This document shows positions 14,474 through 23,366 of a DNA stretch of 43,045 bases, piece by piece. The number at the start of each line of letters is the position of its first letter. Positions within the stretch are counted from its first letter, which is position 1. Below the pieces are notes generated by a model, which saw nothing but the letters and a program-made list of their open reading frames with translations, had not been told where the DNA came from and made no database searches. Origin of the DNA: an uncultured Alteromonas sp. (lineage in GTDB: Bacteria > Pseudomonadota > Gammaproteobacteria > Enterobacterales > Alteromonadaceae). Location: positions 1-43,045 of the forward strand of contig NZ_CAJXQY010000028.1 of assembly GCF_913058315.1 (NCBI RefSeq), read 5' to 3'. A program made the translations under genes and the position numbers.

Positions 14474-17000
14474 TCTTGCCTGGCGGTTATTTAAGCACGA
14501 AGCCCGGCGGGGCGAGCTCACTATCATTCTGTTTGCCATTATTCTGTCGGTCGCCGCCGTGTTGTCGTTGTCGTTATTCAGCGAACGGCTACAGGGGGCG
14601 CTCGTTGAGCGGTCTTCGCAGTTTATTGCCGCAGATAGTCAGCTGCGCTCGCGCAAGCCTATCAGCGACGATTGGAAACGCCAGGCCGAAGCCGATGGGC
14701 TGGCCACTGCTGAGCAGGTCAGTACCCGGTCCATGGCCTTCGGTGAACAAAAAATGTCGCTGGTGGATTTACGGGCCGTGAGTCCGCAGTATCCACTCAA
14801 AGGTGAAATTCAGCTCGCTGACAAGCCTTTTGGTACCCCCTCAGCCACTGATAAATCGCCGCTTGCCGGTGAAATATGGATCGACTCCAGGCTGTTTCAG
14901 CTGCTTGACGTCGAGCTGGGCGATACGGTGTATATTGGCGACGGCGAGTTTACAGTAAGTCAGGTGTTATCAGAAATTCCCGATCAGGGATTCAGTGTTT
15001 TTAATACCGATCCTATGGTGCTGATAGCGCTGGACGATTTGGCCCGAACGAATATTACCGGGCCGGGCAGTCGGGTAACGTATAAAGCGTATTTCGCCGG
15101 TGAGAATTCGCTGATTGAAGCCTATTATGACTGGCTTCGACCGAATCTCGATGACGAATTACACCGCTGGCAGCAGGTCGGGGATGATGATTCCGCCATT
15201 GGCCGCTCGGTTGCCCGCGCAGAACGGTATTTTCTTCTGGCCAGCCTGCTGGCCATTGTGTTGGCGGCGGTTGCGATAGCTGTGGCAGCACAGCGGTATA
15301 GTCAGCGCCATTTTGATCCGGTGGCTATCCTTAAAACCCTGGGCGCAACCAAACAAATGATTCGCCGGGTGTATGTGTTGCAAATTATGTTTATTACCCT
15401 GCTGGGGATCCTCATTGGCATCATTGCCGGTGTCATTATTCAGCAGTTGGTTGTCTCGGCTCTTGCTGGTCAGGTAGATGTGTCGCTGGATGTCTGGCAC
15501 TGGCGACCGGTCTTTATCGCCGTGCTTACCGGCTCCATTTGTGCCGTGCTGTTTTCACTTTATCCGCTGCTTAGGTTATTTTCGGTACCACCCTTGCGGG
15601 TATTGCGTCGCGACATGGACTCAGGGTTAAGTTCCAGAGGGCTGCAGTTCGGCGCATCAGGCGGCGCTATTTTCCTGCTCATGTGGGTTTACAGCCGCGA
15701 TCTGGAAATCAGTGCCATCTTATTTGGCTCCGGTGTACTCCTGGTGATTACCCTGTTAGGTGTCACCTTTGGCCTGATAGCCGTCGGCCGGCGGTTAGGA
15801 CAGGGGGCAATGGGCTCATGGCAGCTGGCGTGGGCCCGTATTCGCCGCCGCGCTATGGATAACAGCGTGCAACTTATCAGTTTCTCGGTAACCATTATGC
15901 TGTTGCTGGTGGTTCTGGTAATGCGCAACGATATGATTGCTCAGTGGCGAGCACAGTTGCCGGTGGATACGCCCAATTACTTTATGGCCAATATTACCGA
16001 GGCGCAAAGAGCACCGCTGGAGGCACATTTTGCCGATAATCAGGTCAGTGTGGACGAATTCTATCCGGTGGTCCGTGGCCGTTTCGTGGCAGTCAATGAT
16101 GAACGGGTAAATACCGAAGTCACCAAAGAAGAAGATCCGGAGCAAAGCGAAGGGCGTCGAGGCCTTGGCCGGGAAGCTAACCTTAGTTGGAGCGAGCGGT
16201 TACAGCGCGAAAATACGGTAGTTAAAGGGCAGTGGCACGAAAGCTGGCAACCCGATGGGCAGGATATGACTGAAAGTGGTCAACAAATTTATCCGGTATC
16301 GGTAGAGGAGGGCGTTGCGACCCGGTTGAATATAGCGCTGGATGATCTACTGACCTTTAATGTGGGCAGTGAAATTGTGGTGACCCGGGTAACCAGTATT
16401 CGAGAAGTTAACTGGCAAACCATGCAACCTAACTTTTTCTTTGTACTGCATCCGGCAGCGATGCAGGAGTTCAGTGCCACTTACATTACCAGTTTCCACC
16501 TTGATGGCGATCGTAAAGCCGATATCACGGCGCTGATGCTGCCCTTTAGTTCGGTCACCCTGTTTGATGTGGATGCCAGAATTAACCAGGTACGCGAAAT
16601 TATCGACCAGGTATCACTGGCCGTGGAATTTATTCTGGTACTGGTTCTAATAGCCGGTTCCCTGGTACTGTTTGCGCAAGTTCAGGCGAGCATGGATGAA
16701 CGTCAGCAGGAACTCGCTATACTGCGCACATTGGGCGCTAAAGGCAGCCTGATCCGCTTCAGCGTTATCAACGAGTTTTTGATTATTGGCACCGTTGCCG
16801 GCCTGATGGCTGCAATGGCCAACGAAGTCAGTCTGTATTTGCTGCAAAGCCGGATTTTCGATATGCAGGCCTCTATGCACTGGGAATACTGGGTTATAGC
16901 TCCGCTGGTTGGCGCTTTGGTTGTTGGCGTGTTGGGGGGGATAGGGTGTTATCGCCTGTTACGTCTCAATACCGGGCAATTACTGCGTAAAATGGTGTAA
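14463..17000 (+). CDS. ybbP: FtsX-like ABC permease YbbP
   Basis: An 845-residue inner-membrane permease with the YbbP layout: an N-terminal helix (about 20-40) followed by a periplasmic domain, a first FtsX core (helices about 255-370), a central pair of helices (about 395-440), another hydrophobic helix (about 470-490), a second periplasmic domain, and a C-terminal FtsX core (about 720-835, with ELAILRTLGAKGSLIRFSVINE). The matching first-core coupling motif is VAILKTLGATKQMIRRVYVLQ. AAGGA precedes the ATG. Family proteins are thought to act on envelope lipids or lipoproteins; the cargo is unproven. Confidence 0.92.
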   Translation: MVANLAWRLFKHEARRGELTIILFAIILSVAAVLSLSLFSERLQGALVERSSQFIAADSQLRSRKPISDDWKRQAEADGLATAEQVSTRSMAFGEQKMSLVDLRAVSPQYPLKGEIQLADKPFGTPSATDKSPLAGEIWIDSRLFQLLDVELGDTVYIGDGEFTVSQVLSEIPDQGFSVFNTDPMVLIALDDLARTNITGPGSRVTYKAYFAGENSLIEAYYDWLRPNLDDELHRWQQVGDDDSAIGRSVARAERYFLLASLLAIVLAAVAIAVAAQRYSQRHFDPVAILKTLGATKQMIRRVYVLQIMFITLLGILIGIIAGVIIQQLVVSALAGQVDVSLDVWHWRPVFIAVLTGSICAVLFSLYPLLRLFSVPPLRVLRRDMDSGLSSRGLQFGASGGAIFLLMWVYSRDLEISAILFGSGVLLVITLLGVTFGLIAVGRRLGQGAMGSWQLAWARIRRRAMDNSVQLISFSVTIMLLLVVLVMRNDMIAQWRAQLPVDTPNYFMANITEAQRAPLEAHFADNQVSVDEFYPVVRGRFVAVNDERVNTEVTKEEDPEQSEGRRGLGREANLSWSERLQRENTVVKGQWHESWQPDGQDMTESGQQIYPVSVEEGVATRLNIALDDLLTFNVGSEIVVTRVTSIREVNWQTMQPNFFFVLHPAAMQEFSATYITSFHLDGDRKADITALMLPFSSVTLFDVDARINQVREIIDQVSLAVEFILVLVLIAGSLVLFAQVQASMDERQQELAILRTLGAKGSLIRFSVINEFLIIGTVAGLMAAMANEVSLYLLQSRIFDMQASMHWEYWVIAPLVGALVVGVLGGIGCYRLLRLNTGQLLRKMV

Positions 17001-17011
17001 ACAAGGAACGG

Positions 17012-17030
17012 CCCGGGGGCAGGCCTCGGG
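17012..17030 (+). other. GC-rich hairpin between ybbP and the next ABC gene
   Basis: CCCGGGG (17012-17018) pairs with CCTCGGG (17024-17030) with one G-T pair and a five-base loop. There is no T run, so it is not a typical terminator. It lies in a 51-bp gap and may act as an RNA-stability or attenuation element in a longer operon. Confidence 0.4.
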
Positions 17031-17051
17031 TTGTAGAGAAGGGAGCAGGCG

Positions 17052-17675
17052 TTGTTAAGCTTTGAACAGGTCAGCCATCATTTTGGTGCCAGAACGCTTT
17101 TTGGCAATTTAACACTTTCACTGCCCGAGCCACGGGTAGTGCTCACCGGCGCTAATGGCTCCGGAAAAACCACACTACTGCTAATTGCCGCTGGTATTCT
17201 GATACCCAGCCTGGGCGCCGTGCGGTTTAATCAGCAAAATGTCGCTGAGACTGCCATGCGCCGAACAATCGGTATCAGCGCCAGCAAAGTTAATCTGCCG
17301 GGCTTTTTTAAGGTCACTGAAATGCTGGCTTTTCATGCGCGGCAGTTTCACTGTGTTCCGGATTGCCATTGGGCCGATTATCCGTGGGTTACCGCATTTG
17401 GCTTAACCCCTTTTATTAATACACGGGTGCAGGATCTCTCACTTGGCAATTACAAAAAGCTCAGTCTTATTCTGGCTCTTATGCACGAGCCCGAGTTGCT
17501 GTTACTGGACGAACCCACCAACGGGTTGGACGACAAAACCCGTGACGCGCTTCAAGGCTGTTTTGCCGCTTACAAAGGTCAGTTAGTGATTGCCAGTCAT
17601 GAACCGCAGGTCTTCTCAAGTGCCAATGACGTGCGTCATTTGCACCTCGACGCGAGCGGAGTACACGATAAGTGA
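17052..17675 (+). CDS. ABC transporter ATP-binding protein
   Basis: A 207-residue minimal ABC ATPase. Walker A GANGSGKTT, signature-like LSLGNYKKLSL, Walker B LLLLDEPTNGLDD and the switch His in ASHEPQ are visible. The signature deviates from LSGGQ (Ser-Leu-Gly-Asn), as in some CcmA/ABC-2-type ATPases. Translation starts at TTG with GGGAG six bases upstream. Its stop overlaps the GTG of the following membrane protein by four bases, so the two form one exporter. No cargo can be deduced. Confidence 0.85.
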   Translation: MLSFEQVSHHFGARTLFGNLTLSLPEPRVVLTGANGSGKTTLLLIAAGILIPSLGAVRFNQQNVAETAMRRTIGISASKVNLPGFFKVTEMLAFHARQFHCVPDCHWADYPWVTAFGLTPFINTRVQDLSLGNYKKLSLILALMHEPELLLLDEPTNGLDDKTRDALQGCFAAYKGQLVIASHEPQVFSSANDVRHLHLDASGVHDK

Positions 17676-18802
17676 ACTACTGGCAATTTCGCCGCCAGCT
17701 CTATCAGCACGCCTTAAGACAGTGGCTGGAAAGCCTCACCCAGGTAAGCACCGGCATTGTAGCGTTATTCCCGATGGCCCTTTACGCCTTGTTGCTGTTA
17801 CCGCTGCTGGCCCTTGGAGTGCTGGCCGATAAGGACGCTCAGGGAGAGAGTTTTTTCTATACATTATGGGGTTACCTGCTGCTGGCATATTGTTGGATAG
17901 CCATGCAAAAACAAGCACTGGCAGCGGCTGATCACGCCATGTATGACCGCTCGTTACCGGTTTCAGGCTGGCAACGGGCAGTCACTGAACTGGGCTTGTT
18001 ATTGTATGCGGCCAACGTCTTTATTCTGGCACCGGCTGCCGTGCTTGTGGCCATGGTGTACGGCCATTTTGAAGAGCTGTTGCGTGGAGAACTGTGGATT
18101 TCGGTTGCTCAGCTCTATCCGGTCAGCGGGTTACTGGTTTTGACTTTCTATTATTGCCAGAGTGCGATGGGCTCGGTAAAACCCTGGCTCAGCTTAGGCC
18201 TGTTGCCACTGATAGCCATGCCGTGGGCAGGCCAAATGCAGTCGCCCTGGCTTTGTTTACTGGGGCTGGTAGTGGCCGTTTTGGTTGAGCGCATGGTTCG
18301 CTTACCCGCGCCATCCCTGGCCGCTTTGCCACAAGGGTTCTGGCGTCTGTTTTTGCAGCAGGATATAAATCACACCAAGCCTACCTTGCTGCGAGCTGTG
18401 GTGATCCTGCTGCTACTCGTCATAAGTGCAACGTTTATCAGGCAAATTGACATCAGTGCCAGGGCACCCGCTGGTATGTTAGTGGCCTTTGTACTGGGCG
18501 TTATTTCGGCAACAAAGCTTTTGGAGCTGCAGTCACTGCGGCGCCGTTACCACTACTATTTGAATGCGCTGCCCCTGAACCATCATAATGGCAACGTTCA
18601 GGCACTCGCTTATTGCCTGGCATATTGCCTACCTGTCATTCTGCTTATAGTAAAGTTTGACCTGTTATCGCTGAGTCAATGGGGATTTTTCTTTTTGAGT
18701 TACGCCACCACGCAAGCGGGTATTCTGCTCAGGCCCGGATACTATCTGTTTTTTCCACTGCTAACAGGGACTCTTGTTGTTCTTGTCAGCTTGCTTGTTT
18801 AA
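17672..18802 (+). CDS. ABC exporter membrane subunit, family unclear
   Basis: A 376-residue, very hydrophobic protein with about nine to eleven predicted helices and no soluble domain. I do not recognise the family by sequence. Its role is inferred from the four-base GTGA overlap with the ATPase gene. The arrangement resembles two-gene ABC-2-type exporters. A cytoplasmic basic patch (LQSLRRRYHYYLNALPLNHHNGN) near residue 285-305 could be the coupling region. Its 3' end overlaps the convergent yfcH gene by four bases. Confidence 0.72.
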   Translation: MNYWQFRRQLYQHALRQWLESLTQVSTGIVALFPMALYALLLLPLLALGVLADKDAQGESFFYTLWGYLLLAYCWIAMQKQALAAADHAMYDRSLPVSGWQRAVTELGLLLYAANVFILAPAAVLVAMVYGHFEELLRGELWISVAQLYPVSGLLVLTFYYCQSAMGSVKPWLSLGLLPLIAMPWAGQMQSPWLCLLGLVVAVLVERMVRLPAPSLAALPQGFWRLFLQQDINHTKPTLLRAVVILLLLVISATFIRQIDISARAPAGMLVAFVLGVISATKLLELQSLRRRYHYYLNALPLNHHNGNVQALAYCLAYCLPVILLIVKFDLLSLSQWGFFFLSYATTQAGILLRPGYYLFFPLLTGTLVVLVSLLV

Positions 18803-19695
18803 CTTTTTTCTGTCTCAGCAAACGCCTTATCCACGGTGTCGAATCTGAACTCAAAGCCGGCATCAAGCAACTTCTCAGGGATAACCCGCTGACCAGTGAG
18901 TAGCATGTCTGCTGCTTCACCCATCATGATTTTTAATGCGAACCCCGGCATGGGAATAAAGGCCGGGCGATTAAGGGCACTGGCAAACGCGCTGACAAAG
19001 TCTTTATTGGTTACCGGTTGGGGGGCGGTTAAATTGAATGGACCGCTACACTGAGAATGGGTAATCAGAAAGCTAATCGCGGCCACCATGTCGTCCAGGT
19101 GGATCCAGGACATATACTGGTCACCGCTGCCTATGGGGCCACCAAGGCCGAGCTTGAAGGGCAGCCGCATTTTATCCAGTGCGCCGCCGTCAGCCGCCAG
19201 CACCACTCCGGTTCGCAGCAGGCATACACGACAGTGCTGTTTAACCGTTTCGGCTATCTGTTCCCAGCGATGGCACACCTCATGGGTAAATTCCTGATGG
19301 GGTTCAGTGTTGTTTTCTGTGACCTGTTTGTCGCCCTGACGGCCATAGTAGCCAATAGCGGAACCTGATATGAATGTATGCGGGGGCGTTGTGGATGCGT
19401 TGATTTTTGTTACCAGCGAGGTCGTCAGCTGCCAACGGCTCTGGCAGATCTGGTGTTTTTGCTGACTGGTCCAGCGCTTATCGGCAATGGGTTCTCCTGC
19501 CAGGTTTATCACCACGTCATAGTCATTAAAATCTGCAAGTGTGTCGAGGTTATCAACAACCGTCACGGCGGCTGGCAGAACAGACCGTGCTTTCGCCTCT
19601 GAACGGGTGAGCACGGTGATTTGATGTGCAGGGGCAAGCTTTGCTATCAGATGTTGCCCGATAAGGCCTGTGCCGCCAGTTATGAATATTTGCAT
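18799..19695 (-). CDS. yfcH: TIGR01777-type epimerase/oxidoreductase YfcH
   Basis: A 298-residue extended short-chain dehydrogenase fold. The dinucleotide site GGTGLIG is at residues 7-13, VINLAGEPIADKRW is the family hallmark, and SGSAIGYYG carries the Tyr position. A C-terminal DUF1731-like tail (VIPEKLLDAGFEFRFDTVDKAF) is present. The substrate is unknown for the family. The gene is convergent with the exporter membrane subunit and divergent from the AI-2E family gene. Confidence 0.9.
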   Translation of the reverse strand: MQIFITGGTGLIGQHLIAKLAPAHQITVLTRSEAKARSVLPAAVTVVDNLDTLADFNDYDVVINLAGEPIADKRWTSQQKHQICQSRWQLTTSLVTKINASTTPPHTFISGSAIGYYGRQGDKQVTENNTEPHQEFTHEVCHRWEQIAETVKQHCRVCLLRTGVVLAADGGALDKMRLPFKLGLGGPIGSGDQYMSWIHLDDMVAAISFLITHSQCSGPFNLTAPQPVTNKDFVSAFASALNRPAFIPMPGFALKIMMGEAADMLLTGQRVIPEKLLDAGFEFRFDTVDKAFAETEKS

Positions 19696-19796
19696 ACATG
19701 CTCCGTTACACTCTTTGTACCTGGCTGCGCGCTCAGGGCTACCTAATTCTGGTTAAATCTGGTAGCGTGGCATTTTGCCAGCGAAACCAGTCTTTT

Positions 19797-20876
19797 ATGT
19801 CAACTCTGTCGCCAACCGCTAAAGCCCTGCTCATTTTTGCCAGCCTGATTGTAATACTGGCCGGGATTAAAGCTGCCAGCACTATTATGGTGCCGTTCTT
19901 TTTATCCGGCTTTATCGCAATCGCCTGTGGCCCGTTGATTCTGTGGATGTCGAAATACCGCATCCCACGATGGCTGTCTATTACTCTGGTTATACTGTTA
20001 ATTGTGGTATTTGGTTTTATGTTGGCGGGTTTAGTTGGACAGTCACTGGCTGAATTCCGCGAAAATATGCCGCAGTACCGGGAGAAACTCTCTGGTGAAT
20101 TTACCTGGGTAGTGAATCAACTCGCGCGTTTTAATATTCATGTGGATAAAGATTTAATTATTTCCTATCTCGATCCGGGCATGGCCATGTCTATGGTAAC
20201 TAACTTTTTAAGTGGGATGGGCGGCGTGCTGTCTAATCTGTTTTTAATCCTGCTTACTGTGATTTTTATGCTGTTTGAAGCGGAAGGGATCCCAAGACGC
20301 CTGCATATTGCGCTATCTGATCCCCAAATGAAAATGCATCACATCGACCGTTTTATTCAGTCGGTTAACAGTTATCTGGCGATTAAAACGGTGGTCAGTC
20401 TGGCCACCGGTCTGCTGGCCGGTACCTGGTTGTATATTCTGGGAGTCGATCATTTTCTGCTCTGGGGCGTGCTGGCGTTTTTGTTTAACTATATTCCGAA
20501 TATCGGTTCTATTATTGCCGCTGTACCGGCAGTATTGATGGCGCTGGTACAATACGGCGGCGGGGAAGCCGGCCTGGTGGCGCTGGGTTTTGTGGTGATC
20601 AATACTGTTATGGGCAATGTGGTTGAACCCCGGTTTATGGGGCGCGGTCTGGGCCTTTCAACGCTGGTGGTTTTCCTGTCGTTAATTTTCTGGGGCTGGC
20701 TGCTGGGGAGTGTGGGCATGTTACTTTCTGTACCGCTAACAATGATTGTGAAGATTGCCCTGGAGTCCCGGGAAGAAAGCCGCTGGCTGGCCATTTTATT
20801 GTCCAGCGATGGGGAAGCCGTGCTCGATGAAGCGAAACATCGTCATGCTAGCGAGGAGCCGGCAAAGTTACCCTGA
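19797..20876 (+). CDS. AI-2E family transporter (TqsA/PerM-like permease)
   Basis: A 359-residue membrane protein with about eight helices. Typical family segments are the N-terminal helix pair (KALLIFASLIVILAGIKAASTIMVPFFLSGFIAIACGPLI), the central soluble stretch, and the C-terminal FNYIPNIGSIIAAVPAVLMAL...GNVVEPRFMGRGLGLSTLVVFLSLIFWGWLLG. Members export or take up small molecules such as AI-2, or act as ion antiporters. ATG 19797 fits the family N terminus. An in-frame ATG at 19698 would lie only two bases from the divergent yfcH start, leaving no promoter space. The 3' end overlaps the convergent phoQ-like gene by 29 bp. Confidence 0.88.
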   Translation: MSTLSPTAKALLIFASLIVILAGIKAASTIMVPFFLSGFIAIACGPLILWMSKYRIPRWLSITLVILLIVVFGFMLAGLVGQSLAEFRENMPQYREKLSGEFTWVVNQLARFNIHVDKDLIISYLDPGMAMSMVTNFLSGMGGVLSNLFLILLTVIFMLFEAEGIPRRLHIALSDPQMKMHHIDRFIQSVNSYLAIKTVVSLATGLLAGTWLYILGVDHFLLWGVLAFLFNYIPNIGSIIAAVPAVLMALVQYGGGEAGLVALGFVVINTVMGNVVEPRFMGRGLGLSTLVVFLSLIFWGWLLGSVGMLLSVPLTMIVKIALESREESRWLAILLSSDGEAVLDEAKHRHASEEPAKLP

Positions 20877-22173
20877 TACTTGCGCCGCCTGAGGCTGAAC
20901 GCTCAATGGAGAGTTTACCTTCATAGGCCGTGAGTAAATCGGTAACCACGGCCATGCCGATACCCTGACCGTCGGTGTAGGCATCGAGTCGTTGCCCGCG
21001 GTTAAGCAACCGTTCGACTTGTTCAGCCGGTATGCCCGGACCATCGTCATCAATGCACAACTCGGTTTGCCGCGATAACTGTTTAACCGAAACCACTACC
21101 TGGTGGCGAGCTGCCTTACAGGCGTTATCCATCAGGTTGCCGAGAATTTCCATCAAATCGGTTTTATCACCAAAAAATACGCCTTCATCACCGGATGCCT
21201 TAAGCTGCAATGCCTTGTCGCGATACACCTTATTCAGGGCTGCGATCAATTGCTCTGCAACCGGCATCACCGGCACGCCCTGACTCCACGCTGAGGCACC
21301 GGCTGAAGCCCGCTTCAACTGGCGCTTAATCAGGGCATCAATTTGTTGCAACGGCTCTCTGGCTGACTCGGGTAAGGATGAGGTACCCATTGCTACTGCC
21401 AGCGGGGTTTTGAGACTGTGAGCTAAGTCACCGAGGCTGTTCTTATAGCGCTCCCGTTGTTCAGCTTCGCCGGCCAGTAATTGATTAATGCTTTGTTTGA
21501 GCGGGGTAAATTCAGGCGGATAGTCTTCCATTAACCGGGTTTGGTTACCGCCACTGGCTTGCTGTATTTCGCCAATCAGCAACCGTACGGGCTTGAGCAA
21601 GGTGTTCATGCCTAGAATCAGTACCACCAATAATCCTGCGCCCAGGGCCCCGAGGTATTGCCATACGGAGCGCAGAAAGGCATCCCGCTCCTGCAAAAAG
21701 TCCTGTCTGTCGTTATACACATAAAAACTGACCGGGATATACCGTTCGCCATCATCGAACTCAGCCGTAAAGCTATAGGCGAAATACTCACCATCGGAAT
21801 TCTCAAAGGCAAACTGAGTGACAAAATTTTCATCACCGGTAGCTGGCGTTGATGTCTGGGGATCGAACACGGTGTAAACACTGGAGGCGGATTGCCATAC
21901 CAGTTCGTTATTAATGGTAATGGCGCCCAGATACCCGGAGTCGGGCAGGTTAAGCTGCTCATCGTAGAGCATGTCGGGCATCTGACTGACACCGTCATCA
22001 AACTCGAATACCGAGATCATGGCAAGGTTCATCAGCTTCAGTTCGCTGTATTTGGCTTGCAATAAACTGGAGGTATATGCCTTGGACAGTGTTAATACGG
22101 TAACCGGTATGAAAATTCCCAGGGCGAGTATGGCAATAAGCAAACTGCGCAGCCGCAGCGACAGGTTCGGCAT
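20848..22173 (-). CDS. phoQ: PhoQ-like sensor histidine kinase
   Basis: A 441-residue inner-membrane kinase: TM helix (about 10-30), periplasmic sensor (about 31-168, acidic, including DDGVSQMPD and EFDDGERY), TM helix (about 170-190), HAMP-like linker, dimerisation helix with phospho-acceptor His252 in LAHSLKTPLAV, and a HATPase domain with N box NLMDNACK, DDGPGIP and GQGIGMAV. The His box and the ALNKVY segment follow E. coli PhoQ closely. The acidic sensor patch suggests divalent-cation or cationic-peptide sensing, as in PhoQ; that is inference. It lies three bases after the regulator gene. Confidence 0.88.
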   Translation of the reverse strand: MPNLSLRLRSLLIAILALGIFIPVTVLTLSKAYTSSLLQAKYSELKLMNLAMISVFEFDDGVSQMPDMLYDEQLNLPDSGYLGAITINNELVWQSASSVYTVFDPQTSTPATGDENFVTQFAFENSDGEYFAYSFTAEFDDGERYIPVSFYVYNDRQDFLQERDAFLRSVWQYLGALGAGLLVVLILGMNTLLKPVRLLIGEIQQASGGNQTRLMEDYPPEFTPLKQSINQLLAGEAEQRERYKNSLGDLAHSLKTPLAVAMGTSSLPESAREPLQQIDALIKRQLKRASAGASAWSQGVPVMPVAEQLIAALNKVYRDKALQLKASGDEGVFFGDKTDLMEILGNLMDNACKAARHQVVVSVKQLSRQTELCIDDDGPGIPAEQVERLLNRGQRLDAYTDGQGIGMAVVTDLLTAYEGKLSIERSASGGASIRVTLPAPR

Positions 22174-22176
22174 TGG

Positions 22177-22872
22177 TTAGCTGCCGCTAGCGTCCTGAGC
22201 CAGTTCGCGACTTATCCTGTAACCCCGGCCCCGCAGGGTCTCAATGGGTTTTAAGGTACCTTCAGGGTCGAGTTTACGGCGTAAGCGACCAACAAAGACT
22301 TCTATCACATTGCTGTCGAGATCGAAGTCCTGATCGTAAATATGCTCGGTCAGCTCAGTTTTGGAAATTACCTTCTGCGGATGAAGCATGAGATATTCCA
22401 TTACCTTGTATTCATAGGCGGTGAGGTCCAGTGCGCGGGCGTTAACGCGGATTTCCTTAGCCTGCATGTCGAGCACCACGGGGCCAAATTCAATCGTAGA
22501 GCTGGCCTGGCCGGACGCCCTGCGGATCAGCGCTTTGACCCGGGCGAGTAATTCTTCATTATGAAAGGGCTTGGTAAGATAGTCGTCAGCCCCGGCATCC
22601 AGTCCTTCCACTTTTTCCTGCCAGCGGTCGCGAGCGGTCAGGATCAGGACTGGCGTGCTGATATCACTGCTGCGTGCCTGGCGTATAACGTCGAAGCCAT
22701 CGAGTTTGGGCAGACCAATGTCGATAACCGCTAAATCGTAATTCACTTCTTTTAGCTGGAACAAGGCTTTTTTACCATCGTCAGCCAAATCGACGCTGAA
22801 TCCTTGTTGCTGGAATAAACTATCTAACTGCATCAGCAGACGGCTATCGTCTTCTGCGACTAATACTCTCAC
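22177..22872 (-). CDS. phoP: PhoP-like response regulator
   Basis: A 231-residue OmpR/PhoB-type regulator. Receiver domain: acidic pair D8/D9, phospho-acceptor D51, K101 in LTKPF. The C-terminal winged helix (LTAYEYKVMEYLMLHPQKVISKTEL...VFVGRLRRKL) is complete. Its closest recognisable relative is PhoP. Translation starts at GTG, which shares its G with the stop of the preceding small gene (TAGTG). The upstream direct repeat at 23211-23227 suggests autoregulation. Confidence 0.92.
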   Translation of the reverse strand: MRVLVAEDDSRLLMQLDSLFQQQGFSVDLADDGKKALFQLKEVNYDLAVIDIGLPKLDGFDVIRQARSSDISTPVLILTARDRWQEKVEGLDAGADDYLTKPFHNEELLARVKALIRRASGQASSTIEFGPVVLDMQAKEIRVNARALDLTAYEYKVMEYLMLHPQKVISKTELTEHIYDQDFDLDSNVIEVFVGRLRRKLDPEGTLKPIETLRGRGYRISRELAQDASGS

Positions 22873-23147
22873 TAATTATCATCCTTGCGCTTGCTGGGTT
22901 TAACTTGTCCGGACCGTTTATCCACATCGAGGGAGACAACCCGGCCTGATTTCTTCAGCATTTTTACCCGGTAGGAGCTTTTCTTGGTGTCTACCTTCAA
23001 CACTCGGCCTTCAACATGGCGCTTGGCCTGTTGAGCCGCCTGGGTCGAGTTTTTAACGGGTTTTTGCTTGTCTTGCCGGGCCATTGCACCAGGCGCACAG
23101 ACAGTCAGCATAACAAGCAATACACCGGTCACAACGCTTTTGAACAT
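22872..23147 (-). CDS. PepSY-like small exported protein
   Basis: A 91-residue product: signal peptide MFKSVVTGVLLVMLTVCAPGAMA, then a very basic mature part (AKRHVEGRVLKVDTKKSSYRVKMLKKSGRVVSLDVDKRSGQVKPSK), which resembles a PepSY domain (peptidase-inhibitor-like fold, as often encoded beside two-component systems). ATG 23147 is preferred because GGAG lies five bases upstream; an in-frame ATG at 23264 would run through the promoter and lacks a signal sequence. It is first in a three-gene operon with the PhoP/PhoQ-like pair and may modulate the sensor. Family assignment is moderate. Confidence 0.78.
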   Translation of the reverse strand: MFKSVVTGVLLVMLTVCAPGAMARQDKQKPVKNSTQAAQQAKRHVEGRVLKVDTKKSSYRVKMLKKSGRVVSLDVDKRSGQVKPSKRKDDN

Positions 23148-23193
23148 GTCACTCCACTCGTTGGGTAGTACCCAATCATTCGTTATTATCAGC

Positions 23194-23227
23194 AGGATAG
23201 CCTGGTCAGGCTGAATATTGTCTGAAT
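23194..23227 (-). promoter_or_regulatory. PhoP-box-like direct repeat and -10 of the phoPQ operon
   Basis: On the minus strand ATTCAG-N5-ATTCAG (23227-23211) is a perfect hexamer repeat with 11-bp period. After exactly 11 bp it is followed by TATCCT (23199-23194). This geometry is that of PhoP-activated class II promoters, where the box takes the place of the -35. The hexamer differs from the enteric GTTTA-type box. The start codon at 23147 lies about 46 bp downstream. Confidence 0.55.
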
Positions 23228-23329
23228 CGTGCTTAGGCTCATCCAGAACCTTATCGGGCACCATAAAAAGTCAGGCAATATTGCTCCGTCCTTAACCGTT
23301 ATAAATTATAGTACCACCGGGGGAGAAGA

Positions 23330-23355
23330 GCGCAAAGCTTATAGCAGCTTTGCGC
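23330..23355 (-). terminator. Stem-loop at the end of the trp operon
   Basis: A perfect 10-bp stem GCGCAAAGCT/AGCTTTGCGC with a six-base loop lies 11 bases after the yciI stop on the minus strand. The downstream tract (TCTTCTCC) is only partly T, so it may act as a weak terminator or as protection of the mRNA 3' end. Confidence 0.55.
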
Positions 23356-23366
23356 GGGAGGGGGAG

